Below are positions 10,539-21,059 of a stretch of DNA of 64,000 nucleotides, piece after piece (the stretch's first letter is position 1; each line of letters opens with the position of its first letter). The DNA comes from Laguncularia racemosa (lineage: Eukaryota > Streptophyta > Magnoliopsida > Myrtales > Combretaceae): contig JBBMOL010000091.1 in the NCBI GenBank assembly GCA_037954665.1, positions 1,054,001 to 1,118,000 on the forward strand, given 5' to 3'. The position numbers and the translations under genes are program-made. Below the pieces are notes generated by a model. It had not been told where the DNA came from. It saw only the letters and a program-made list of their open reading frames with translations, and searched no databases.

Positions 10539-11930
10539 ATGAGATTACCTACATATGATTTGTGGGGTAAAGGTGGATTAGCAGTAATGCTAGTGGAATT
10601 GAGCCAAACTATGAAGCTAGAGGAAGTACCTATGGTGAAGAAGTTTTTGGAGGGTTTCCTAGAGGACTTACCAAGTTTACCCCGATTTAGAGAAATAGAA
10701 TTCAGCATTGACCTAATACCTAATACAGTGCTGATCTATAAATTAGCTTATAGAATGGTGCCAGCAGAGTTGGTGGAATTGAAGTCTTAGTTGGAGGAGT
10801 TACGGGATAAAGGTTTTATGAAGTCAAGTTTGTCACCATAGGGTGCACATGTTCTCTTTGTAAAGAAGGACATAAGTATAAGGCTTTGTATAGACTATAG
10901 GGATTTGAACCGAGTTACGATAAAAAATAAGTATCCCCTCTTTAGGATCGATGATTTGTTTAACCAACTATAGGGAGCTTAAGTATTCTCAAAAATCAAC
11001 CTGAGATTAAGATATCATCGATTGAGGATTAAGGAAGAAGATATTCAAAAGACTACTTTCAAAACTTGGTATGGGCATTTTGGATTCTTAGTAATGCCCT
11101 TTGGATTAACTAATGCACTAATGACTTTCATGGACTTAGTAAACAAAGTGTTTTGGGACTTCTTAGATAAGTTTGTGGTTACTTTCATCAATGATATTCT
11201 GATATACTTCAAAAGTAAGGACGAGCATGAGCAACACTTCAAGCAAGTATTGAGTAGATTGCAAGCTAAGAAGGTATATGTAAAATTTTAAAAATGTGAG
11301 TTTTGATTAGAACAAGCGTCCTTTCTAGGACATGTTGTAAACAGGGATGGAATTTCAATCGATTGAGAAAAAGTAAAGTTTATAATAGAGTGGCCTCAAT
11401 CAAAGATGGTGATTGAAATTATAAGCTTCCTAGGATTAGCAACTATAGGATACTATAGACAATTTATAGAGATACTCTCTAAAATAGTAGCTCCTCTCAC
11501 TAGGTTGACTCAGATGGGAGTGAAATTTGAATGGAGTGAAGTGTGTGAAGCCAGTTTCTAGAAGTTGAAGGAGTGACTCATTTCAACCCCAGTTTTAGCT
11601 TTACCCTTAAGTGTGAAGGAATTTATCATTTTTAGTGATGCATCAAAATTAAGGGTTGGGTTATGTCTTAATGCAAGACAGAAGAGTTATAACTTATGCA
11701 TCATGTCAACTTAAACTTTATGAAAGGAATTACCCTAATCATGACTTAAAATTGGCAACGATGGTGTTGACACTTAAGCTATGGAGACATTACTTATGTG
11801 GTGAGAAATGTAAGATTTTCATTGATCACAAGAGCTCAAAGTACATCTCCACCCGGAAGGAGCTAAATATGAGGCAAAGGAGATGGCTAGAACTAATGAA
11901 GGATTATGATGTGGAAATCTAATATCACCC
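10539..11930 (+). pseudogene. Reverse transcriptase and RNase H of the chromovirus
   Basis: RT entry (EEVPMVKKFLEGFLEDLPSL) is at 10620-10680. The fingers region with LCIDYRDLNRVT is near 10880-10920. The palm carries FGLTNAL (11100-11120) and then FINDILIYF near 11190, where the usual F-[VI]-D-D-I has its first Asp changed to Asn. RNase H shows YASCQLKLYERNYPNHDLKL (11695-11755) and a DHKSSKYI stretch. The catalytic change and many stops make it inactive. Confidence 0.82.
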
Positions 11931-12099
11931 TATAAAGGTAAACGTAGTAGCAGATGCCCTCAGTAGAAAAAGACAAGGTAATATAACAACATTACTTTCT
12001 AGTCAAAGACAATTAGTAAAAGATATGAGAAGGATGGAGTTGGAGATCCTTACACAAGAGGTAAGAGTGCATTTAGCTAGTTTATGCATTTAGCCTACC

Positions 12100-13510
12100 T
12101 TGGTTGATAAGATTAAAATAGCTCAAATGAAAGATGTTAGCATACAAGAAATAAAGGACTCAATAGATCAAGGTTGGGCTGCAGGGTTTAATATAAATGC
12201 AAAGGGAGTTCTAAGATATGGAACAAGACAGTGTATACCAGCAAGATGGGAGCTAAAGAAGGAATTATTGAAAGAAGCTCACTATCTGAGGTATGCCATA
12301 CATCCAGGAAGTATCAAGATGTATCAAGATTTAAAAGCTCACTACTGGTGGAATAATATGAAGTAGGAAATAACAGAGTATGTTGCTAAGTTTACAACCT
12401 GTCAACAAATCAAGCTGGAACATCAAAGGCCAGTAGGAAATATATGGTCACTTCTAGTAGTTGAGTGGAAATGGGAGCATATGACTATGGATTTTGTCAC
12501 AACCTTGCCTAAGACCAAAGAGAAGTATGATGTAACATGAGTGATAGTGGATAGGTTGACGAAGTTAACCTATTTCATGTCAATCGACCTAGGATATAAG
12601 TTGGAATGATTAGCCAAATTGTATATTTAAGAAGTGGTAAGGTTACATAAGGCACTGATAGCTATAAGTTTTGATAGGGATACCCGGTTTATGAGCTAGT
12701 TTTGGAAAAGCTTACGTAAGACCTTGGGTACTAAAGTGCAATTCAAGACAATGTCTTACCCTTAAACTGACAGGCAATAAGAAAGAACCATATAAATTTT
12801 AGAAGATATGTTACAATCATGTGTCATAGAATTTGGAGGCCATTTGAATGACCATTTGCCACTAGTTGAATCTACATATAACAACAGCTACCAAGTAACA
12901 ATACAAATGGCCTCATATGAAGCGTTATAGGGGAAGAAGTGTAGGTCACCCATTCATTAGGATGAAGTAGGAGAAAGATGACTTTTGGGGCCAGAGCTAA
13001 TACAAGAGGTTGCTGATAAAGTAAGAATAATACAACAACAAATGTAGGTGGCTCAAATCTGCTTGAAGAGCTATATAGATAAAAGATGATGCCCTTTGGA
13101 ATTTAAGGTAAGAGATAAAGTTTTACTGAAAATCTCTCTAACAAAGGGAGTGATTAGGTTAGAGTTAAGAAAGATGTTAAACCTAAGATATGCTGGCCCA
13201 CTCGAGATAGTAAAAAGGATTGGAAGTGTTGTATATAGATTAGCACTGTCACCTAACTTAGAAAGGGTGCATGACGTGTTCTATATGTCAATGCTGAGAA
13301 AGTTTATACCAAATCTAAATTAAGAATCTGCACTTTGACCTTTAAATGTACAGTCGAACTTCACTACCGTGAAACAACCTATCAAAATTGTTGATATAAA
13401 GGAGTAAGTACTAAGGAGGTGAGTAATTCCCTATATTAAGGTACAATGGAGTAATGAAATAGAGCGTAATGCAACTTGAAAGTTAGAGGAGGATATACAT
13501 AAAAAGTATC
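12100..13510 (+). pseudogene. Integrase with chromodomain-like C-terminus of the chromovirus
   Basis: Positions 12100-12366 carry the HHCC-type region before the core (HYLRYAIHPGSIKMYQDLK, then HYWWNNMK). The core follows with MTMDFVTTLP near 12480, and then YNNSYQVTIQMASYEALYG near 12880-12930. Positions 13096-13323 carry the GPLEIVKRIGSVVYRLALSP domain. Near 13420-13515 the pattern V-x-W-[x4]-E-x-A-T-[WxLE]ED-[IM]-x-KKYP matches the Tekay-type chromodomain. Stops occur throughout. Confidence 0.8.
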
Positions 13511-13570
13511 CAAAATTGTTCCAAAAATCAAGTAACTTTCAAGGGCGAAAGTTTTTATAAGGAAGGATGA

Positions 13571-15484
13571 TGAAATAACCCAATATTATATATATATATA
13601 TATATTGCGTGTGTGTGTGTTAAAAATAAGAATAATATTAGTAATAATAATAACCTAATAAATAAATAAGGGTAATTTTGTAATTACCCCTAAAAAGGGA
13701 AGGATGAATTGGTCTTTATAAGAGTTTTAAACCCCCATTATCCCCCTTAGACTAATATGTTCAATTCCACTTCCCTTACTCTCTCTCTCTCTCTCCTTCC
13801 TTTCTTTTCCTACTAAAGTTACATTTGACATTTGTAGTAGTTCCATACAACTTAATCATGGAAATTGGAGGAAGTGCTTAGGAAAATGAGTTTTGAACCT
13901 AAAGAAGATCGACTTAAACAAAAAACAATAAGTTTGTATTGTTGGTAGGGTTGAGAAACTCTAGTTAATATAAGAAATTAACATGCTAGAATGCCTGTAG
14001 GTCATGGTTTGCTACAAAAATTCCTTAAATTATGCAAATCCATGGTAGTTCCTTAAGTTCCAATAAGTCTTACAAACCCTAATGTAGTTGCTTGAAGTTC
14101 TTGTAAGTGCCTAAATGAATTGTGATTAGAGTTGAGCATGATTATTGTAGTATAGGAAAACAAATGATGGATTAGAAGGAATTTAGGCATGAATTGTGAT
14201 AAATGAGGGGCATAAGAAGATGTAGGGATAGATCAAGAACGAATTTTAGGAGTAAAAGATCGAATAAGGGAGAATACACCTAGGTACATGCTCATGTAAA
14301 GAATTGCATAGTAAAGTGCATAGCCATACTACATGATCATGTACTTGATCGTATACTTGTACATGTCCCTAAACATGGCCATGTTTGATTAGTGGTTCAA
14401 CATAGGGGGATACACAACCAAAGGACATGGTCATGTTCTTGATTGAGTACCCTAAGATGAGTCTTTTTCTTGCTTTCTTTAGATTTTCTCGTTTTAATAA
14501 AGATTAGTATAGTTTCTAGAACTTAATGTGAATATATTTACATTTTATTTAAGTATTAGTCATGGTTAGAAACAATAATTGTTAGAATTTTCTCATTCAG
14601 GTATGTGATACCTTGGTTGTTACGTATGTGATAGGCTAGTGATATAAATGAATCTAATACATATTTGGTACCAAATAAATGATGTGGTGTTTATGTGTGG
14701 TTTAGCTTAGGGGTCGGAAATAGCATATCTCTAAGAGGCACCCTAATAATCGGTATACAACGTTGTCCCTAATAGAGTCTTATACTGAAATGATCTAAGG
14801 GTTAGTGGTGGTAGTTCTAAACTCAAGATGTGTATGTGTGTGTATATGAGTATATGTATTAAATATGTATGAGTGGATTCTTGAGTACTCTATTGATGAT
14901 AGTGCCAGCATTAAATAAGGTAGTAAAGTGATTGATTGATTGATTTCCCTATCTGTGTTAGTTGCATGTGAGTTTGCCTACTTGTTCATTCGTTTATGTG
15001 TGTAGTGTTACATATTAGGCTTAAGCTCACCCTTTTTACTCTTTTTCAGCTACAAGTAGTTATGATGAATTTGTTGCTTACAATGAATATGGAGATATGT
15101 ATTATAATAATTAGGATGGGAAAAGTGGTGAGTATTATTATTATTATGAGGATGATCACTAGGATACCATTAGTAGGAGTTCATGTTAAGTGAAGTTGAT
15201 TGTATTTACATGGAGATGAGACTCTAGATGTTCTATGTTAGTGTGCTATGCTCTTTTATTGTAGGACTTAATCTACAATTCCTTCTTATTACACTTGTGG
15301 TTAGAATGACTTGCTTGTGAGTCCTTCAGTACGATATATGGAGTATGTTAATGTTAATTGACTTTCATTGGAGATAAATCTTAGTATTGGTGGAACTAGT
15401 AAACTTGTTTATTAGAGTCTTAATGTGTCATTAGCTAATAGGAACACATGATGGGTTATAGCACCTTAAGTCTAGGGTGTTACA
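13571..15484 (+). repeat. 3' LTR of the chromovirus
   Basis: It starts TGAAATAACCC just after a purine-rich tract and ends GGGTGTTACA, giving TG...CA ends and a length of 1914 bp. It holds (TA)n and (GT)n tracts at 13587-13620 and a cluster of short palindromes (ACATGATCATGT, AAACATGGCCATGTTT, ACATGGTCATGT) at 14285-14440. The 5' LTR is missing, so the boundaries come from termini and the adjacent polypurine tract. Confidence 0.75.
13587..13620. repeat. (TA)n-(GT)n microsatellite
   Basis: TA dinucleotides at 13587-13605 are followed by GT dinucleotides at 13608-13620, seen directly, just inside the LTR start. Confidence 0.9.
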
Positions 15485-15540
15485 CATATATATCCCCTAT
15501 AAATTAGGCATATCTAATATATACAAATTGGCATATGTGT

Positions 15541-15742
15541 TGTTAGGATACAAGTGTGAGGTGAGACGAGTCCCATATGTGAAAAATATAGATTAAGTGA
15601 AGGATTTATAAGAGGAAAGATTCATTAATCTAATATCTTAAGGTTTTGGGTTGGATTGGTGTCAAACCTACAAAACTATTCCTTCACAGGCCCATTTGCA
15701 AGTTTTCTCCCCATTATTGAAAGCCCCCCCCTAACCTAACCA
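15541..15742 (+). repeat. Left LTR of the TRIM
   Basis: It aligns along its full length to 15980-16179 with scattered substitutions. TG...CA ends. Confidence 0.88.
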
Positions 15743-15979
15743 ATGGTATTAAAGCTAGTGGTTCCGTATATGCAGCGATTTGATAATCCCATGGTTAGCT
15801 CTATGGTGACCCAAGTGAAAGCCCCATGATGTAAGGTAAGTAGTCAAGTAACGAGTCACTCATAAAGTAAGGTATTATTGAGTCAATTGATGAGCTCTTG
15901 ATGAAGCCACAAAGAGGTTCCTTGCTTGAGGGGGAGTAAGACCAAGCCCATTGTGGAGACTCACACTTGAGGGGGAGAT

Positions 15980-16179
15980 TGTTGGGATACAAGTGTGAGG
16001 TGAGATAAGTGGCACAGAGGAAAAATATGGATTAAGTGAAGGATTTATAAGATGAAAGACCAATTAACTTAACACCTTAAAGTTTTGGGTTGGATTGGTG
16101 CCAAACCCACAAAACTATTCCTTCACAAGCCCATTTGCAAGTTTTCTCCACACTATTGAAAGTTCTCCCTAACCTAACA
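15980..16179 (+). repeat. Right LTR of the TRIM
   Basis: Direct repeat of 15541-15742, preceded by the polypurine tract at about 15966-15979. A second copy of CTTGAGGGGGAG at about 15925-15936 shows the tract is partly duplicated. Confidence 0.88.
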
Positions 16180-19100
16180 TATGTCTACATATTTTCACAT
16201 ATTTATATATGCATATAAACACTGTTGGCATTAAAAATCCATCTAATTACCATTTTGTATTTAAAGTAAATATACATTTGAAAGTCTATGTATTTATCCT
16301 CGCTATATATATATATATATATTAATGTCTATATTTATATATTTTCTCGCTTTACGTGTACATAAATAAAAACATATTTATTTATTGTTATTATTATTAT
16401 TATTATATAAGTTGAGTGTCCATATAAAATCACAACCCAAGCTCTAGTGGAATCAATTCCAACATCTTTACATATCTCCTTTGAGGAACTCTCATAACTA
16501 ACATTACTTTTAATCTTTCTATTGAATCTCTATCATAATATTGGCTTACCATTACTATACAATATACTCAATATTCCCATATGCATGGATAATAAATTTG
16601 ACAAAATCCATAGTTTTAACCTAACTAGTGCAATATCTAATGGAGTAGTCATTCCATACTAACCAAAATCGTGCATGCTAAATCATTAACTAAATAATAC
16701 AAATTTACATCTTTTAAGGATAAAAAAAGAAAGAAAAAAATTACAAGAAAAAATAGCTGTATATTGGGATTGAGTGTGATATAAAAACTGTAATGCTTGA
16801 GAAACAATTTTCCTTTTAGAGTTTTAGAGAGAGTAATAGAAAAAGAAACTAGGGTTTACTTTTAAAGAGTGTAATAGAAAGAGAGATCAAGGTTTATAAA
16901 GAAAAAAAATTGAAAGAGAAAATAAAAAGAAGAAAATGTAGAAAATGCATGTATCTTATATGGAACCAAAGATAATGCAAAATCATGACTAACATATTTT
17001 TAATTGCTTATTTTGTATGTTTACAAAAAGAAAAATATGGAGTTTATCACTCACATAAGGCTAAAAAAACACAATTTGTGTGTTTTTAGCTTCAATGAAA
17101 GCAAATACTTTTCATAGGTCTTTAGTATATAAAAATTGAGATGAAAACACAGCATATTGGTGCAATGTGAAAAACAGAAGACTATAAAATTATTACCTAA
17201 ATTTTACTCAAAAAATCAATTTGGTATCTCAAATTTTAACGTATCAAATGTACTATGTAGTACCTATGACATTTAAAAAATTATCTCATTTAGTAATTTT
17301 TTTATTAAATTAATTATATTAGAATAATAAAATATTGACATGTGTACTTCATCAACCCTTTAGCAAAACAGTAATAGTAATAGTAATAGTAATAACAATA
17401 ATAATAATACATGCCATATGTTTGTATAAAAGCAAAAACACGGATAGATTTTTTGTAGTTAAAAAAAAAAAGAAAAAAAAAACTTATGCCCAGTAGTTTA
17501 CATAAGAAAGTTTCAACTTGTAAGACAACTTTTCTAAGATTGTCATAGACTAAACATACTAGTCCTATATAAGAGTGCAAATAGATTTTTAAACAATCAT
17601 TTTTTCAAAGAGCTTAAAAGGGAAAGGGCTTTACTAAGTTTTCTCTTTAGTTTAAATCCATAAAATATTATAAAAATCTCTACTTTTTTTTTTGTGATTT
17701 TTGGCAATTCATTAAGGTAAGAGTAGTACATTTTGAAGCGTTATGGTTTTTTCTTGTGTGGTTACTTAGAAAGTTGAAGAGACAAAATTTTGAACTACTA
17801 AAAGTTAGATTTTTTATTTGTTATTGATTCACATTATGGTAGGTGAACTTTATTAGGAGATTATAGGAATTTTGCATTTTTTTAATGATTTTTCTATTAT
17901 ATTTTAGCATTAATTGAGTATAAATTCAAGGCTATGAAGAATAAAAAGAGAAAGAAGAAAAAGAGGATGGGGAACAATATGAAGTTTTCAAGTTGCAAAA
18001 AATACCATTCAACTTCTCACATAGCAATCACGTGGAGTGGAATCTTGTCATGCATTTAATAAGTATATAGAAAACTAAGTACATGAAAAATATACTTTTT
18101 AAAAAAAAGTATTAAAAAATTGCAGGAAAAAAAATTATTAGGCGAGTAATATAATGAAAGCACATACAGTGTATATGCCTTCACAAGGCACATGCATCTT
18201 TTATAATACCTACAACTTCAAAATCTGTAGCAACCAAACCTCATACATAAAGTTGTTAAACTCGTGATTCTACCTAAAATCGCCAAAAAGTCTATAGGAT
18301 CGAAATGTAGAAATATAAGTTTTTACAACTTACATAAAATAGCTTTAGAAAACTATTGATATGTTTATTATAATCATAAAAAGAATGAAATATAAAATGA
18401 AAATAAATAAATTCAACCTAAATTTTAGTCACAACTCATAATAAAATTTATATATTTATAGTATAAATAAATTAACATAATTTATTATGCTAATGCATAA
18501 AAATACATTATTAATAATAGTACCAATATAAAATGTATTAAAATATAAATTATAATAATAAAATATAAAGATAAAAAAATTATTAACTCTCTTTTCATCA
18601 TTAAAAGTAAAAACTATCGTCAACTCTCTTTTTACAATAACCATCATCGCTACCATTTTCATCATTAAAGCTAACATTATTATTGATACTATTATCAATT
18701 ATATTCTTATATTATAATTCTAAGTCTTTCAAATAACCAATAATATTCATATCTTATAAAAATTAAGTTGTATTTTTCAAATTTTAATTAAATTGACTTT
18801 AATAGGTAAAATCGGTAGACTCGGTTAAAAACGTAATATTCTATCATGATTCTATCACTAGTTTATATGAAAACGATTATATGCCCGAATTAACTTAGAA
18901 AGGTGTCCTAAAATCATAAACGCATAGAATTATATAAGTAAAATCACGATTTTGACAACTATACTCATACGTGTATATATTTGTTCTAGACTCCATGAAA
19001 AGTAGTATGACATATTTGAAACACCAACTCATCTCAAACATACATGTGTTATTACATCCACACTAGAAAATTACACCAGTTAATCAATCACAAACTAAAA

Positions 19101-19300
19101 ACTCGAATTTAAAACTCTATAATAAAATACAAGCTAAAATCTCAAATTCAAGGACAAACCATGTACAAAAACATTGGAGTACAATATAAACAAGAATAGG
19201 AGTCGACATGTGAAAAACTCTTTAAACAAATGCATTTCTCATTAATTGTAATGGACACAAATATTCATAAAAATTTTAAATAAATATGTTATACAAAACT
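16180..19300. other. AT-rich region without recognised genes
   Basis: I see only AT-rich DNA with short (AT)n runs (about 16299-16322), an ATT run (16385-16407) and poly-A stretches. Short ORFs here have low-complexity compositions and no recognised motif. Decayed transposon DNA is likely but not shown. Confidence 0.5.
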
Positions 19301-20089
19301 ATTCCTTCCCAATCCTACTCCTAGTGAACTATCATGTTATTTGTATAAATATGCACTCCCTTACTCTTTCAGCATCAAAGGGGAAAGGAGCATGTGGCTC
19401 TTATGTTGAATGGGATTCAAAGGGCTCATTCAAGTCACACAAAGGCACTACACTCCATTGTGTGAACAATTGTGAGTTCTCACTAATCTTAGGTTACTGG
19501 TGGCTTCTCTTCCACAAAATTGGAGGGGTAAAGAGAGGACCATCAAGGGAGTGATAATGAGAGGTCACAAATGAAGTTAGACTGGGAACTAACTGCCTAT
19601 AATGTCCTAGGTCACGAGCTGACCGTTGTATGGTGCATACTAGACGGAAGGATCTATAGGATAGTCACAGTGATGACCCTAGCCATCCCTCTATCAACCC
19701 CCTTTAACTCTTGGTCCTCTGCCTTTTAAGCCAAGGTGGTACTATAAGCTATGGATTTGTTGGCGCGACTAGCTCCAGATCTTCCTGCTCTTCATGTGCC
19801 TACTATTGATGAACTATAGGAAATAGTATAACCACGCTAAGATCTTCGACAAACTATATGCTTCCATAAAAAAAGACAAACCACTACAAGTAGATTAGGC
19901 ACTAAGCAAATCTAGTGAAGAGTGTTAACTTGAATGGAGACATATGGGAAAACACATTAGTGGAAGTTACTTATATAGTTAAGTTAATAGGCAAATGTAA
20001 ACACGTTGCTTACCGAGTTTCCATTGATTTCTTCAGTATGTCCCACACGGTATCAACAAACACGTCTATACCATGGGATGTAATCCAGA

Positions 20090-21010
20090 TGCACCCCATT
20101 GCTAACCTCTAATTGAACTAAGTTAGCATGATGCTCTTCTCTAAAGTCTGTATAAACTGCATATAATGCTAGTCAATCAATGCCGGTCTTGCCTTGTAAG
20201 TTGATTTGATGTTGGTGGGCCTCTATGATGACATCAATAAGAACCTACTAAAACTAACAAATTGGCGACAATCACAATATGAGAAGCACCACTCCATGAT
20301 GTAGAAGCAGATAAATGGCATCCAAGTGGTCTAAATGTAGACTTATGCACTATAAAAGGGGAGAGTAGGCTGATGAATTCATCAGGATATGGTTGCCACA
20401 TAACCTAACATTCAACACAAAAGACTAGTATGATGTTATATAATATAATGTGAATAAGTGAACAAGTGATATAGCATACCTGATGTGGAGTCTACAGGTC
20501 AAATGTGTCCTTATATACCTTCACAACGTGTGTCAAGTGTTTTATGGTATCTTGAGTCGTCCTCTACCGAGACACCAAGGGTCACCCCTTCTCGTATGTG
20601 GTAGAGATGGATGCAAGACGTATTTGGTGGTACAACCATGACAAACATGTAGAGCCTTAACTATATTAGCATGTAAGTACAAAGTCCTCTAGGTGAGGAA
20701 GAAACATGTATAGAATTAAGTTGTGCAATTTGTCCATGAGTATAAACACTCTCAGCAACTCCATTATGTAGGCCTAACCTTATTGTTAGTAAGTCTAATA
20801 GGTAGTATCCTAAATTTAAGCCACAACCACGATAGGTTAATACGACCACCCCTAATTTGCTTTGTTTTAGGTTTCTTGATGAGTAAATACTTACACTTGA
20901 ATGCCCATTCAAGGTTGGTGTTGTTTGTAATTGCTTGTTTGCCAACCACTAGGCCACATTAGATCTTCACATCTTGTAAGGTAATAGTGGCCTTACCATG
21001 GGCCACATGG
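20090..21010 (-). pseudogene. Plant mobile domain (PMD)-like gene remnant
   Basis: The minus strand encodes HGKATITLQDV (near 21000-20968) followed by NTNLEWAFKCKYLL, INLSWLWLKF, a VFMLMDKLHNLILYMFLPHLE stretch (20750-20680), then further along RGKTGID-stop-LALYAVY and PWYRRVC. These match the order of motifs in PMD proteins (HLPxGExTITLxDV ... LSWL ... F-LP-LxD ... WLAxHxxYI ... Y-x-W-Y-R). PMD genes occur in plants both as host genes (MAIN/MAIL family) and inside transposons. Stops and frame changes show it is dead; the weak part is 20340-20640. Confidence 0.62.
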
Positions 21011-21059
21011 AAGGTGTGTATTTCAGGCCTCTATCTTTTCTATGAGCTTACAAGAAAAA

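Larger units (their letters stand above)
9563..15484 (+). mobile_element. Ty3/gypsy chromovirus (Tekay/Del-like), 5'-truncated and decayed
   Basis: The plus-strand order is gag with zinc knuckle (9563-10030), protease (about 10200-10520), RT (about 10540-11290), RNase H (about 11600-11930), integrase (about 12100-13320), a C-terminal chromodomain-like segment (13370-13510), a purine-rich tract (13559-13570) and the 3' LTR (13571-15484). This is the layout of Tekay/Del chromoviruses. Many in-frame stops (often TAG) and frame changes break every ORF. No 5' LTR or primer site precedes gag; a fragment of a different LTR abuts it at 9562. Confidence 0.87.
15541..16179 (+). mobile_element. TRIM (terminal-repeat retrotransposon in miniature), complete
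   Basis: Two direct repeats of about 200 bp flank a 237-bp centre. The left LTR is 15541-15742 (TGTTAGGATACAAGTGTGAGG ... CCTAACCA) and the right LTR is 15980-16179 (TGTTGGGATACAAGTGTGAGG ... CCTAACA). A primer site TGGTATTAAAGC follows the left LTR at 15744, close to the tRNA-iMet type TGGTATCAGAGC. A polypurine tract TTGAGGGGGAGATT precedes the right LTR. The flanks are TGTGT and TATGT, a 5-bp target duplication with one change. The centre has no coding capacity, so it must have moved in trans. Confidence 0.9.

Noticed and set aside
15801..16063. Two overlapping minus-strand ORFs inside the TRIM
   Set aside because: They cross the internal region and right LTR and match nothing. TRIMs have no coding capacity.
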